Shown: positions 7,400 through 16,152 of the stretch, one piece after another
Layout of the letters: every line of letters begins with the position of its first letter
Numbering within the stretch: position 1 is the stretch's first letter
Source of the DNA: a virus
Length of the DNA stretch: 30,458 nucleotides
Strand: one strand, 5' to 3'
Virus record (IMG/VR): IMGVR_UViG_3300010392_000649
Span: 1-30,458 of that record
Position numbers and translations under genes: made by a program
Notes under the pieces: generated by a model
The model's input: the letters and a program-made list of their open reading frames with translations, nothing else
Databases searched by the model: none
What the model was told of the DNA's origin: nothing

Positions 7400-8593
7400 A
7401 TGGCTATTGCTGTTAAAGACAACACGGTATACGCCGTCGAAGTCGAAGACACGGAAGGGACTTACAAAGCCCCTCAGGCTGATACTAGCTTCGTTCAGAC
7501 CCTCGCCGATGGCGCGGAAATGACACCAGCTAAGGATTTGCTTGAAAGGAATATTTTTAACGGAAGTATCGGAAAGACTACACCTAGAACCGGGACTCGT
7601 TCTGTTACTGGCGCTATGCCTGTTGAGATGAGAGCTAGTTCTACTGAAGGAGATGCTCCTGAGTATGATGCGCTTATGCGTTCAGCTATGGGATCTCGTC
7701 GGCAGGTTACTGCTACTACAGCCGATGATACAGATGCAGGCGGTCCTCATACGACTACCCGGATCTATCTATTGGACGCTGATGCTAGTAAGTACAGTGT
7801 AGGCGACTGTGTAACTGTCCAGGTTACTGGCGACTACCACACTAGTCCTGTAACTGCTGTTAGCAACACCCCCGGCGATGTCTATGTAGACTTGCTGATT
7901 GCTGCTGATAACGCTTTTACAGATGGCGATGTTATTGCTGCCGTTAGTACTTATGTAACTGCTGATAGCGGACACCCATCACTGTCCATATCTAAGTATG
8001 TCGAGACGACTGTATTGGAAGCGGCAACAGGCTCTAGAGTTAACTCTATGTCTCTTGAAAGCTTTACTACTGGTCAATTGGCTAACTGGAATTTCGGGTT
8101 TGAAGGACTATACTCTGATCGGACACTTACCGCGCAGCCCTTTACTCCTGCTTATAGCGATGCACTGCCTCCGATCATATTGAGCGCTTGCATATACCAG
8201 GATACTGTTCAGCTTCCGCTTAACGAACTAGGCGTCACCTTAGAGAATTCATTAGGTTTTGCTACATCAACATGCTCTGAGAACGGTCGTATTTCTGGCC
8301 GAGCCACCGAGCGTACTGTTGCGGGGACGATGAATCCTTATAAGCAGGATGATAGTGTAGCTCAATTCGATAAGTTCAACGACAACACCGAGTTCAGCAT
8401 CTTTGGATCTGCATATATTCCTAGCACTACTGCTGGTGAGTATGGACAGGTTGTAGCTTTCTACATGCCCAACTGCTTAACTGTTGAAATTGGAGAAGCC
8501 GATCAGGATGGACTGTTGCAGGACGCTATTGCGTTTGCTGCTGGTCGTGGTTCTGATGGAACTAGCGAAGAGATTTACATAAGCTTTTCATAA
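7400..8593 (+). CDS. major tail (tube) protein
   Basis: A 397-residue protein preceding the tail assembly chaperones, the fixed place of the tube protein. It opens with MAIAVKDNTVYAVEVE and a segment with features usual in tail tube proteins (LADGAEMTPAKDLLERN, then GTRSVTGAMPVEMR, i.e. 'G..s.sG...vel'). The middle (about 110-200) may be an added beta domain and the C-terminal part returns to tube-like strands. Ribosome site AGGAG lies at 7388-7392. Codon choice leans to GCT, ACT, GTT as in the capsid gene, as expected for a protein with many copies per particle. Confidence 0.8.
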   Translation: MAIAVKDNTVYAVEVEDTEGTYKAPQADTSFVQTLADGAEMTPAKDLLERNIFNGSIGKTTPRTGTRSVTGAMPVEMRASSTEGDAPEYDALMRSAMGSRRQVTATTADDTDAGGPHTTTRIYLLDADASKYSVGDCVTVQVTGDYHTSPVTAVSNTPGDVYVDLLIAADNAFTDGDVIAAVSTYVTADSGHPSLSISKYVETTVLEAATGSRVNSMSLESFTTGQLANWNFGFEGLYSDRTLTAQPFTPAYSDALPPIILSACIYQDTVQLPLNELGVTLENSLGFATSTCSENGRISGRATERTVAGTMNPYKQDDSVAQFDKFNDNTEFSIFGSAYIPSTTAGEYGQVVAFYMPNCLTVEIGEADQDGLLQDAIAFAAGRGSDGTSEEIYISFS

Positions 8594-8617
8594 TCTAACC
8601 CAGGGAAGGAGACCCCC

Positions 8618-9028
8618 ATGGCAAAGATATACCGCACTACGGATAGGATCCCAGTGCAAGTTGACGATGTAATCATTACTTTATCCCCTCTTAAATATCA
8701 TGAGAAGGCTGAGATTCAAGCCTGCGTGATGAAGGGGGACGCTCATGGCGCTACACAAGGCGCAGCATTAGCCCTCAAGTACTCCATTAAGGAGATCAAG
8801 GGCGTTGAACTAGAAGACGGAAGCGAGTACAGTTTAGACTTAGGACCGGAAGGCAACCTAACCGAAGACTGCATAAGCGACCTGCTAAACCTCCAGGTGT
8901 TTGACAAGCTGATTGCGGTGAGTCTAAACCTGCTTAACGGGATCCCTGATAAGTTTGTGGACCTTGCTACAGGTAAGAAGATCACTGGGGTTGAGATAGT
9001 GAAGGAGAAATCCGGAAAAAAGAAGTAG
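8618..9028 (+). CDS. tail assembly chaperone G (unshifted product)
   Basis: A 136-residue acidic/helical protein between the tail tube and tape measure genes, like lambda gpG. It helps fold and load the tape measure protein and is not in the finished virion. It has the usual order: N-terminal strands (IPVQVDDVIITLSPLKYHEKA), then helices, then a Lys-rich tail KEKSGKKK that is read over the slippery site. A strong ribosome site (AAGGAG, about 8605-8610) precedes the ATG. A fraction of ribosomes slip back one base just before the stop and make the longer GT product. Confidence 0.85.
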   Translation: MAKIYRTTDRIPVQVDDVIITLSPLKYHEKAEIQACVMKGDAHGATQGAALALKYSIKEIKGVELEDGSEYSLDLGPEGNLTEDCISDLLNLQVFDKLIAVSLNLLNGIPDKFVDLATGKKITGVEIVKEKSGKKK

Positions 9029-9498
9029 AGGATAGTTGGGACCTCGGAATCTTTTGGCGCTACATTTACTACCGCATCATTGATATCTCTTCATTTTCCG
9101 AGTACGATTATATACAGCTTGTAGGACAATATCAGGCTATCCAACACGAACCAAAGGTTGACAGTCGTATCCATGATAGAGGGTACAGTCCAGAGGCCTT
9201 GAAGCAACTCGAAGAGCAATTAGGTAACAGGCGGAAGGTAACTGAGTTACAGAGTCTGAACCTGCTTTTCAAAGGGGACCTAACCCGGTTCCAATATTCT
9301 TACTTTGGGTACGTCCTTACCCTGTACCAAGCATACCACTCGAGTGGCGTGTTACCCTTTCCGGGCTCTCTAGCTGACCAGCCAGCACAAACAATGGAAA
9401 TAATAAATACCTTGGACGCCCTGCGGGGAGAAGAAGAACAAAGGATCCAGGAAGAGACCCAACGACAAACTAAACGGGAAAAGAATGTCAGACGTTAA
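8618..9498 (+). CDS. tail assembly chaperone GT, made by -1 frameshift
   Basis: If ribosomes slip -1 at 9016-9022, the first 135 codons of G are joined to 158 codons of the frame running from 9022 to 9498, giving 293 residues. The -1 frame is open without a stop from before the slip site to 9498 and would read KKEVEDSWDLGIFWRYIYYR after it. It has no good start of its own: the first candidate is a TTG at 9199. This T part contains helices and a charged C-terminus (EEEQRIQEETQRQTKRE) and overlaps the tape measure start by 14 bases. This is the lambda G/GT arrangement. The GT form binds the tape measure and recruits tube protein. Confidence 0.85.
9016..9022 (+). promoter_or_regulatory. -1 programmed frameshift slippery site A AAA AAG
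   Basis: The heptamer A AAA AAG stands in the G frame exactly as in the E. coli dnaX frameshift site (codons GGA AAA AAG). A Shine-Dalgarno-like AAGGAG (9002-9007) lies eight bases upstream, similar to the stimulator of dnaX. The G stop comes four bases after the site (9026-9028). A strong downstream stem is not obvious; only GAGG/CCTC (from 9028) pairs. Confidence 0.85.
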
Positions 9499-11821
9499 TA
9501 TTAAGATACAGATCAATGCTAAACAGGCTATAGCTGCGGTTGATAAACTGAACCGTTCGCTGGGCGGACTGGATAGAAAAGTTGGCGATACTAACCGAAA
9601 AATAGATGGTTTTGGTACATCTTTAGGAAAGGTAGGTAAGATAGCTTTATCGTTTGCTGCATTTAAGATAGTACAAATAGGCTTCCAGGCAATTACTACC
9701 GCCGTAGGCGATTCAATTGATGCATTTGCTGATTTTGAAACAGGCCTTGTCGGGGTCGCTAAAACAACAGACCTGGCAGGATCGTCGCTGGCTGAGTTTG
9801 GCGCATCAATAGAAGACCTCTCTACAGAAATCCCCGTAACAGCAAAAGAATTACTGAAGTTAGCCCAGGTTGCTGGGCAATTAGGCATACGTGGAACTGC
9901 AAATCTTCGGAAGTTTGCCGAGACAGGAGCCAGGCTTGCTGTATCGACGAATTTGGCAGGCGAAGTCGCAGTTAAATCCTTATCACGAATTATAGGGGTT
10001 ACGAAAGATAGTCAAGAAAATGTAGACAGACTAGGATCCTCGCTTGTTCAGTTAGGTAACACATTCAAAGCTGATGAAGATGAAATACTAAATGCCGCAA
10101 GAGCGTTAGCTCAGTCAACTGCCGGGCTTGGTATTGCTTCAGATGAGATATTAGGTATAGCGGCAGCTATTAAAGAAGCCGGTCTGGGTTCTGAGAAAGC
10201 AGCTACCGCGGTAGGTAAATTATTTACTGATTTTGTTAAAGGAGCGAGCCAGGGATCAGAAGAAGCTAAGGAATTTGCTAAACTATTAGGTATTTCTCTA
10301 GACGATCTTTTAACTAGAATTGATGAAGACGCCGCTGGAGTCTTTGGTGACTTTATAACACAGCTAGGGTTAGGTAATACAAAAGCAACAGAGCTGACTA
10401 AGACTCTTGATAGTTTAGGTATAAAAAACCAAAGATCAATACAAACCGTTAGAGCCTTAGCTAGTATACAAGATAGACTTAACATTGCTCTTGACTCATC
10501 CAGAAAAGCATACCAAGAAAATACCGCACTATTAGACGAATCAGAGAAGGCATTTGACACGTATAACTCCAGGGTACAGACAGGCCTAAACGGATTCACT
10601 GCTCTAGGTCGAGTGATTGGGAGTTTTGTTTCCGGGCCTCTCGGAAGGCTAATATTAAGCACAGGTAAAGCCGCTGAAAATTTAGGATTATTACTAGAGG
10701 CTGTATTCGGTGATAAAGCAAGTTCGGAAATAGCACAAAATAGACTTGAGCTGGAAAGATGGCAGAAAGAACTAGACAGCGCTAATGCAACAATAGAAGG
10801 CTCAAAGAAACTACTGAAAACTGAAACCAGGGATGGTTTTATAAACAGAGCTATTTTCTTCATGGAGCAGGCAGAGTTAAAGGCGGCTAGGGCTAAAAAA
10901 AGAATAGAGGAATTAAAAGAAGCAACAGAAACAACCGGAGGCGCTATAGCAGGCCCTGAACAGGGCAAGGACGATACTGCCGGTAACGCCGCGAAACAAA
11001 ACAACGCCTTAGAGATAGAACTTCAGCGTAGACAAGAAATCATCAATAACTTTGTAGCTATCAGAAACGAACAAACTGAAGAACAGACACAAGAGGACTT
11101 GCTTGTAGAAGAAGCTAGATTTGACAGCGAACTAGCTCTGCTTGTTGAACAACTAGGCGCAGCAGAAACGGCTAGAATACTCGCTCGCTCCAGAGATCTA
11201 GAGGCCCAGGGTAAACATAACCAAGCCGTTGAAGTTTTAAGACAGGCTAATATAAAGGCAGAAGAGAACGCAGCTAAGACTAAGGTGCAGTTAGATAAAC
11301 GATCCGCACAACAGCGAATTTCTATTGCAGATAATTTAGGAAATCTAATTAATGCAATTGCAGGCAGGCAGACAGTAGTAGGGTTTGCTTTACAAAAAGC
11401 GGCGGCTGCTGCCCAAGTAATTGTAAGTTCCCTGCAAGCGGAAGCCGCGGCTCTAGCCCCTCCTCCATTAGGATTAGGTCCGGTTGCGGGTATTGGTCTG
11501 GCAGGACTTATAAAAACTAATAGAAATATACAACTAGCGACAATAGCTGCCACCGCTATAAAGGGATTTCAAAACGGAGGGGTCGTTGGCGGAAATTCTT
11601 TCTCAGGAGACAATGTAGTCGCTAGGGTTAACTCAGGAGAAATGATCTTAAATCGACAACAACAAGCGCAGCTTTTCACTCAAGCTAACGGGCAGGGACA
11701 GCAACAGGGAGGCCCGCAGGAAGTAGTCGTACACACCACGGTTGAATTGGACGGGGAGGCTATAGGGGCATCTGTCAGTCGCCAGGTAGCCGATGGTCTT
11801 GAATTAGGAAAGGTTGTATAA
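9485..11821 (+). CDS. tail tape measure protein
   Basis: A 778-residue protein that sets tail length and is ejected ahead of DNA at infection. Residues about 60-260 match the TP901-type tape measure core (for example AKELLKLAQVAGQLGI, LAVSTNL, ILNAARALAQSTAGLG, EILGIAAAIKEAGLG, VGKLFTDF). A hydrophobic patch (about 370-400) and long charged helices (about 410-620) follow. Near the C-terminus is the recurring tape measure end signature GGVVGGNSFSGDNVVARV followed by SGEMILNRQQQ. At roughly 0.15 nm per residue this predicts a tail near 115 nm. The gene starts inside the end of the GT frame. Its stop and the next start overlap as TAATG. Confidence 0.9.
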   Translation: MSDVNIKIQINAKQAIAAVDKLNRSLGGLDRKVGDTNRKIDGFGTSLGKVGKIALSFAAFKIVQIGFQAITTAVGDSIDAFADFETGLVGVAKTTDLAGSSLAEFGASIEDLSTEIPVTAKELLKLAQVAGQLGIRGTANLRKFAETGARLAVSTNLAGEVAVKSLSRIIGVTKDSQENVDRLGSSLVQLGNTFKADEDEILNAARALAQSTAGLGIASDEILGIAAAIKEAGLGSEKAATAVGKLFTDFVKGASQGSEEAKEFAKLLGISLDDLLTRIDEDAAGVFGDFITQLGLGNTKATELTKTLDSLGIKNQRSIQTVRALASIQDRLNIALDSSRKAYQENTALLDESEKAFDTYNSRVQTGLNGFTALGRVIGSFVSGPLGRLILSTGKAAENLGLLLEAVFGDKASSEIAQNRLELERWQKELDSANATIEGSKKLLKTETRDGFINRAIFFMEQAELKAARAKKRIEELKEATETTGGAIAGPEQGKDDTAGNAAKQNNALEIELQRRQEIINNFVAIRNEQTEEQTQEDLLVEEARFDSELALLVEQLGAAETARILARSRDLEAQGKHNQAVEVLRQANIKAEENAAKTKVQLDKRSAQQRISIADNLGNLINAIAGRQTVVGFALQKAAAAAQVIVSSLQAEAAALAPPPLGLGPVAGIGLAGLIKTNRNIQLATIAATAIKGFQNGGVVGGNSFSGDNVVARVNSGEMILNRQQQAQLFTQANGQGQQQGGPQEVVVHTTVELDGEAIGASVSRQVADGLELGKVV

Positions 11822-12594
11822 TGAGCGGTATCTATTTTTTATCTGAAAACTATAATGACGTAGCTGATCTAAGCATAACTACCGGAACGGAGAACGCGCA
11901 GTTCCCTCTGTCCAATCTACAGAACGACGCTACTGTTTACAAGTTCCGTTCAACAGGGAACACTGTAGTCATCGAGATGGACCTACTCCAGACAAGGGAC
12001 CTCGACACCTTCTCCATTACAGGGGACGCCAGCGGAACATTTGATCTTACATCAGTTGTTATTAAGACATCAGTGACCACAGACTTCTCTAGCTCTACGC
12101 CCGTCCCGTGTCCAATCTCTGCCGAGTACAACATCGGGTACGTTTTCTTCACCGAGGTTTCTCATAGGTTTGTTGAGATCACTGTTACTGGAAACGGCAG
12201 CTACTCAGAACTAAGCAACATCTTCATCGGTAAGGCAATAAACCTCCCATACAACAGTCTCTCTACGAACTCGTTTAGATATCGATACAAAGACCAGTCT
12301 AATGTCAAGCGGAACCGCAACGGGCAGAAGTTCATCGACGAGCGCTTCCAAGTGAAGAACATAGTTGGAACCATAGAATTCGTTAACACCACGGAGCTAG
12401 ATACCCTAGACAGCATCTATAACTGGCACGGTAGAAATAAACCGCTCTGGGTTATAATCGATCCTGACGGAACAGCCTTTATTGATTCCGAGTACAAGCT
12501 CGCCATGTACTGCTACTTCAATGAGCTACCTGGGTTTCGCTCCGTAGGCGCTAGGCACTACAATAGCAGCCTTGATCTAGGGCAGGTAGTATGA
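11821..12594 (+). CDS. distal tail/minor tail protein
   Basis: A 257-residue protein right after the tape measure gene, where the distal tail ring (Dit-like) or first tail-tip protein is encoded. The first half looks discoidin-like: FPLSNLQNDATVYKFRS, VVIEMDLLQTRDLDTFSITG and later RFVEITVTG, a pattern used by proteins that measure or bind surfaces. The second half (LSTNSFRYRYKDQSNVKRN, then IVGTIEFVNTTELDTL and KPLWVIIDPDG) resembles the conserved C-terminal half of phage minor tail proteins. The exact role is unknown. Overlaps the next start as ATGA. Confidence 0.6.
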   Translation: MSGIYFLSENYNDVADLSITTGTENAQFPLSNLQNDATVYKFRSTGNTVVIEMDLLQTRDLDTFSITGDASGTFDLTSVVIKTSVTTDFSSSTPVPCPISAEYNIGYVFFTEVSHRFVEITVTGNGSYSELSNIFIGKAINLPYNSLSTNSFRYRYKDQSNVKRNRNGQKFIDERFQVKNIVGTIEFVNTTELDTLDSIYNWHGRNKPLWVIIDPDGTAFIDSEYKLAMYCYFNELPGFRSVGARHYNSSLDLGQVV

Positions 12595-13064
12595 GCACTC
12601 TCCTTCTTGATGAGCTCTATGACGGCGTTGTGTTCCCTCAGAACTTCAAAGTATCGAAGAGTATGAACGGAGCCCACATACGCCCATGGATCTATAAGCA
12701 GGGTACTCTAGCAGATGGAGCCCTCACCTGTAGGGTGTATGAAGGAGCAACGCTTCTATCAACGAAGACCATATCCTTCAGCGAGATCAACACAGAAATC
12801 CCCGCCACATATGCCCACGGTTTCATTAGATTTGATTTCCCAAGTTTATCCTTGAAGGTGGACGAAGGGGAGACAGAGCATGAGTATACCGTCCAATTTG
12901 AAATGGTAGGATACACAACCGACACTGACAACTTCGTTGGGATCTGTCGTAGATGGGAGCTTAAGACCTACCCGACCTACGGTCCAGGAGTTATCGATAA
13001 CGAAGCCCCTAACGATTCAGTAGAACCTGCTGGTTTAGAAATATTTGAATACAAACTAATTTAG
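12591..13064 (+). CDS. tail-tip structural protein, beta-rich
   Basis: A 157-residue protein coupled by an ATGA overlap to the gene before it. It appears all-beta: ALTCRVYEGATLLSTKTISF, then GFIRFDFPSLSLKV and EYTVQFEMVGY, as in an immunoglobulin-like or carbohydrate-binding sandwich. I do not recognise the family. It lies in the tail-tip cluster between a distal tail protein and a large fibre, so it is likely a virion part. No catalytic motif is visible. Confidence 0.55.
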   Translation: MSTLLLDELYDGVVFPQNFKVSKSMNGAHIRPWIYKQGTLADGALTCRVYEGATLLSTKTISFSEINTEIPATYAHGFIRFDFPSLSLKVDEGETEHEYTVQFEMVGYTTDTDNFVGICRRWELKTYPTYGPGVIDNEAPNDSVEPAGLEIFEYKLI

Positions 13065-13072
13065 GAGAAACA

Positions 13073-15919
13073 ATGGCCCGCAAGATAAGCTTTTTTGATG
13101 GAGCTAGTTCAGAAACAACCCCGACCATAGGGAACATAGTCGCCTCAGACTTAGTCACATACGCAAACGACGCTGCCTTTGAAGCAGCAGAACAGGGCTC
13201 CCCTAAGAGAGGCAACATCTACTTCAGCACTGATCTAGACCTAGTAAGGTACTACACCGGGACTGCGTGGGTTAGCATCGTAGACGAGACAAGTACACAG
13301 ACGATTGAAAACAAAACTATTGATGGCACTGACGCTACTGGTAACAACACAGTAACCACAGACGCCTCGGATGTCACTTACGACCCTGCGGGGTCAAGTC
13401 TAACTTCAACAGACGACCAGGCTGCCATAGACGAGGTTGCCGGAAGACTAGACACGAACGAAGGAGATATCGATGATTTGGAAACGCTTTCTGGTGTTCC
13501 TGGTGATACCAACTATGGTGTATTTTCTGGTACTACTATATCTGATAATACCACTACTAAGCCTGCTCTCCAAGAGTTAGAGACTGCCGTAGAGGCCCGC
13601 ATACTCTCCTCTGAGAAGGCCGCAGCTAACGGAGTAGCAACTCTAGACGGGGCTGGTAAGCTCCCTGACAGTCAACTTCCGACCTCAGTAGTAGGCGCTG
13701 TTGTCTACAAGGGAACATGGGACGCAGACACAAACACTCCTACCCTGGCAGATCCCGGAACGCAAGGGCATTACTACATAGTGTCAGTTGGGGGAACGCA
13801 AGACTTAGGCTCAGGGTCCATAACATACGATGCTAAAGATTGGGTTATTTCTGACGGAACTACCTGGGCAAGAGTAGATAACGTAGATCCAGCTACCACT
13901 GATGAGCTCGCCGAAGGGTCCACAAACCTTTACTACACTGAAGGCCGCGTTACGGCCAACACTAGCGTTACTGCTAACACAGCTAAGGTAAGTGCTGATG
14001 GGTCTATCGATACTCACTCCGACGTAGACACTACTACCTCGGCTCCTGGACTAGGAGAAGTCCTCGAATGGGATGGGTCTAACTGGGTACCAGCTGCTGG
14101 CGGCGGAGGTTCCGGATCGGGAGGCGTTAACTACGTTCCTGAAGGGGACTCCAGAAATTCAGAAGGCGCGACTGTAGGTGACTGGGTTGCTTATTACGAC
14201 GGACCTGTAGCTGACCCTATCGACGGAGTGGGTGGAGTAACAACAGGGCTTGGTCTATCTTCATCTCCAGCGTTTAAAGTTCGAGAAACAAGATCCATAC
14301 TAATGAGTATCAGCACTGGAACTCCTCAAGGTTTAGGGATTAGTGTTGACCTTAATCCTATTGACCAGATGGACGAGGGGGGAGAGCTAACAGTACGGTT
14401 CGATTATCTGATATCCTCAATGATTGCATCAGTGGAACAACTACGGGTATACGTATACGACATTGATAACGCAACTCTTATCGGTCCGGTTAGAAACGAT
14501 GATGACGGGTATGTGAGATCATACCAAAGCTCACTAAACTACAACACCTTCGTTGGGAACTTCAGTGCTACAGACTCCTCCAACTATAGGTTAATTTTAC
14601 ACAACACAGCAAGCACGGAGACTATTTACAACTTCGCATTAGACAGCGTCAGCGTAGGTCCATCCCCATTGGTTCCCGGAGCAATCGTTACCGACTGGAC
14701 AGCATACACCCCGGTTGGTTCTTGGACGAGTAATGTAGAATATACCGGACAGTGGAGACGCGTAGGCAGCGAGATGGAAGTTAGAGTTGGCGTGACATTA
14801 ACCGGGTCTCCGAATGCTTCAACGCTAACTGTAGATATGCCTCCTGGCTATGAGATTAAGATATCTAAGATGCCCAGCGAAGCTGACTATAGAGACCCAG
14901 TAGGAGATCTTTACATCAGAGACACTCTCCCCGCAGAATATCGCGGCGTGGTAAGGACACATGATATTGATTCGGTTAGACTTCAAATACCTAACGCAGC
15001 GTCCAACACTATCACAAACGTAAATGAGACAACACCGATAACATTTATTTCTGGAGATGAACTTAATTTCTGGTTCAAGGTTCCTATAGAAGGCTGGTCC
15101 GCAGGGGCTATGCTTAATACCGATGAGGTCAATCTTATTACCACAAGGGTAAAGGGAGCAGACAATGGCGGAGAAGTTTTAACCGCAAATGTTACTGATA
15201 TGACCTTTACAGAAACCCTAGACAACACCGGGTCCTGGGACGGCCAGAAGTTTACTGCCCTAAGGGATGGCGACTATTATGTATCAGGATCGGCCTCCTA
15301 CACTGCCGCTAACACCGCTATAGTTAATGCCTACGTGGATGGCACAAAGACATCCGTTCTCGGTGTGGGTGATGGGGCTTCTGTCAGTCAGTTCTCAGGT
15401 ACCGTTTATCTAGACAAGGGAGAAGAGTTATCGTTACGAGTGGATGCAGGATCTACACTATTATCTAGCGCAGTAGACCATTCAATCGCTATAACGGGAC
15501 TCCCTAACTTTACGACCTTCAGCGTATACGGGAAGACCGACGTAATACAGTCCGGCTCTGCTTTCGGTAACTACGCATTCACGGTAAACCAATGGGCCGA
15601 TATGGCAGCGAAGGCGCTTCCGGGTGACGGCTCCAGGTGGGACGTATACATTCATGCAGTCTTTGATTGCAACGGAGCTACCACTACCACTGATATCAAG
15701 GTTGGGGTAGGTACAGTTGGAGGCAATGTGTCCCCGGGTATAGATGGGTTCGATTACGTTACAGGAACTAAGTCCAACGCTACAACACAAAGGGACACCA
15801 TAACATATATGCTTCATGATGTAGCCGGAGGCCAGACTATTTACGCTAAGGTTTACGCCGCTACCTCCACAACTAACCTCAGGTATGCGCACAAAATGAC
15901 CGCAAGGAAGATACAATGA
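13073..15919 (+). CDS. large tail fibre protein with C1q-like domain
   Basis: A 948-residue modular fibre. Residues about 190-270 form a module widespread in phage fibres (LDGAGKLPDSQLP, VYKGTWDADTNTPTL, GHYYIVSVGGTQDLG, AKDWVISDGTTWARVDN), followed by TNLYYTEGRVTANTSVTAN and a Gly-Ser linker (343-351). A segment about 540-610 (WTAYTPVGSW...YTGQWRRVGSEMEVRVGV) is another known fibre module. Residues about 685-810 look like a C1q/TNF-type jelly roll (FTALRDGDYYVSGSASYT, VYLDKGEELSLRV), typical of trimeric receptor-binding heads. A further beta domain (about 815-948) closes it. A good ribosome site (TAGGAG) precedes the ATG. Probably contacts the host surface. Confidence 0.8.
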   Translation: MARKISFFDGASSETTPTIGNIVASDLVTYANDAAFEAAEQGSPKRGNIYFSTDLDLVRYYTGTAWVSIVDETSTQTIENKTIDGTDATGNNTVTTDASDVTYDPAGSSLTSTDDQAAIDEVAGRLDTNEGDIDDLETLSGVPGDTNYGVFSGTTISDNTTTKPALQELETAVEARILSSEKAAANGVATLDGAGKLPDSQLPTSVVGAVVYKGTWDADTNTPTLADPGTQGHYYIVSVGGTQDLGSGSITYDAKDWVISDGTTWARVDNVDPATTDELAEGSTNLYYTEGRVTANTSVTANTAKVSADGSIDTHSDVDTTTSAPGLGEVLEWDGSNWVPAAGGGGSGSGGVNYVPEGDSRNSEGATVGDWVAYYDGPVADPIDGVGGVTTGLGLSSSPAFKVRETRSILMSISTGTPQGLGISVDLNPIDQMDEGGELTVRFDYLISSMIASVEQLRVYVYDIDNATLIGPVRNDDDGYVRSYQSSLNYNTFVGNFSATDSSNYRLILHNTASTETIYNFALDSVSVGPSPLVPGAIVTDWTAYTPVGSWTSNVEYTGQWRRVGSEMEVRVGVTLTGSPNASTLTVDMPPGYEIKISKMPSEADYRDPVGDLYIRDTLPAEYRGVVRTHDIDSVRLQIPNAASNTITNVNETTPITFISGDELNFWFKVPIEGWSAGAMLNTDEVNLITTRVKGADNGGEVLTANVTDMTFTETLDNTGSWDGQKFTALRDGDYYVSGSASYTAANTAIVNAYVDGTKTSVLGVGDGASVSQFSGTVYLDKGEELSLRVDAGSTLLSSAVDHSIAITGLPNFTTFSVYGKTDVIQSGSAFGNYAFTVNQWADMAAKALPGDGSRWDVYIHAVFDCNGATTTTDIKVGVGTVGGNVSPGIDGFDYVTGTKSNATTQRDTITYMLHDVAGGQTIYAKVYAATSTTNLRYAHKMTARKIQ

Positions 15920-16152
15920 GAAAGATGAAATGGTATTACCATACCGATAATGGACACCCTCAAATTGAGCTCTCCACACATGCGCCTATTGGTGAGTGGT
16001 ATGAAATTGACGACAGATATCCATGGGCGGAAGTATACGATCTTTTAATAGACGAAGACGGTAGTAAAGCATTGTTTATTAGCGAAGAGAAGTTAGCAAA
16101 TAGATTGGACAGTGAAACCCGGAGAGAGCATGAGCTTCGAAAACAGAAATGA
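15916..16152 (+). CDS. small hypothetical protein of tail cluster
   Basis: A 78-residue protein of unknown function, coupled by an ATGA overlap to the fibre before it and overlapping the next gene by 23 bases. It is acidic with many aromatic residues in the first part (MRKMKWYYHTDNGHP, EWYEIDDRYPWAEVY) and ends in a charged helix (SEEKLANRLDSETRREHELR). It may be a fibre chaperone or a small virion part, but nothing in the sequence decides this. Confidence 0.6.
   Translation: MRKMKWYYHTDNGHPQIELSTHAPIGEWYEIDDRYPWAEVYDLLIDEDGSKALFISEEKLANRLDSETRREHELRKQK

Noticed and set aside
9029-9198. Apparent gap between tail chaperone gene and next start
   Set aside because: The -1 frame is open through the entire stretch and is reached from the slippery site, so it codes the T part of GT.
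10111-11004. Long open frame of 297 codons on the minus strand
   Set aside because: It lies wholly inside the tape measure gene, is rich in Ser, Ala and Leu as antisense of a helical protein often is, and has no ribosome site or related neighbours.
15482-15979. Open frame of 165 codons on the minus strand
   Set aside because: It is antisense to the end of the large fibre and start of the next gene, with no ribosome site or recognisable product.
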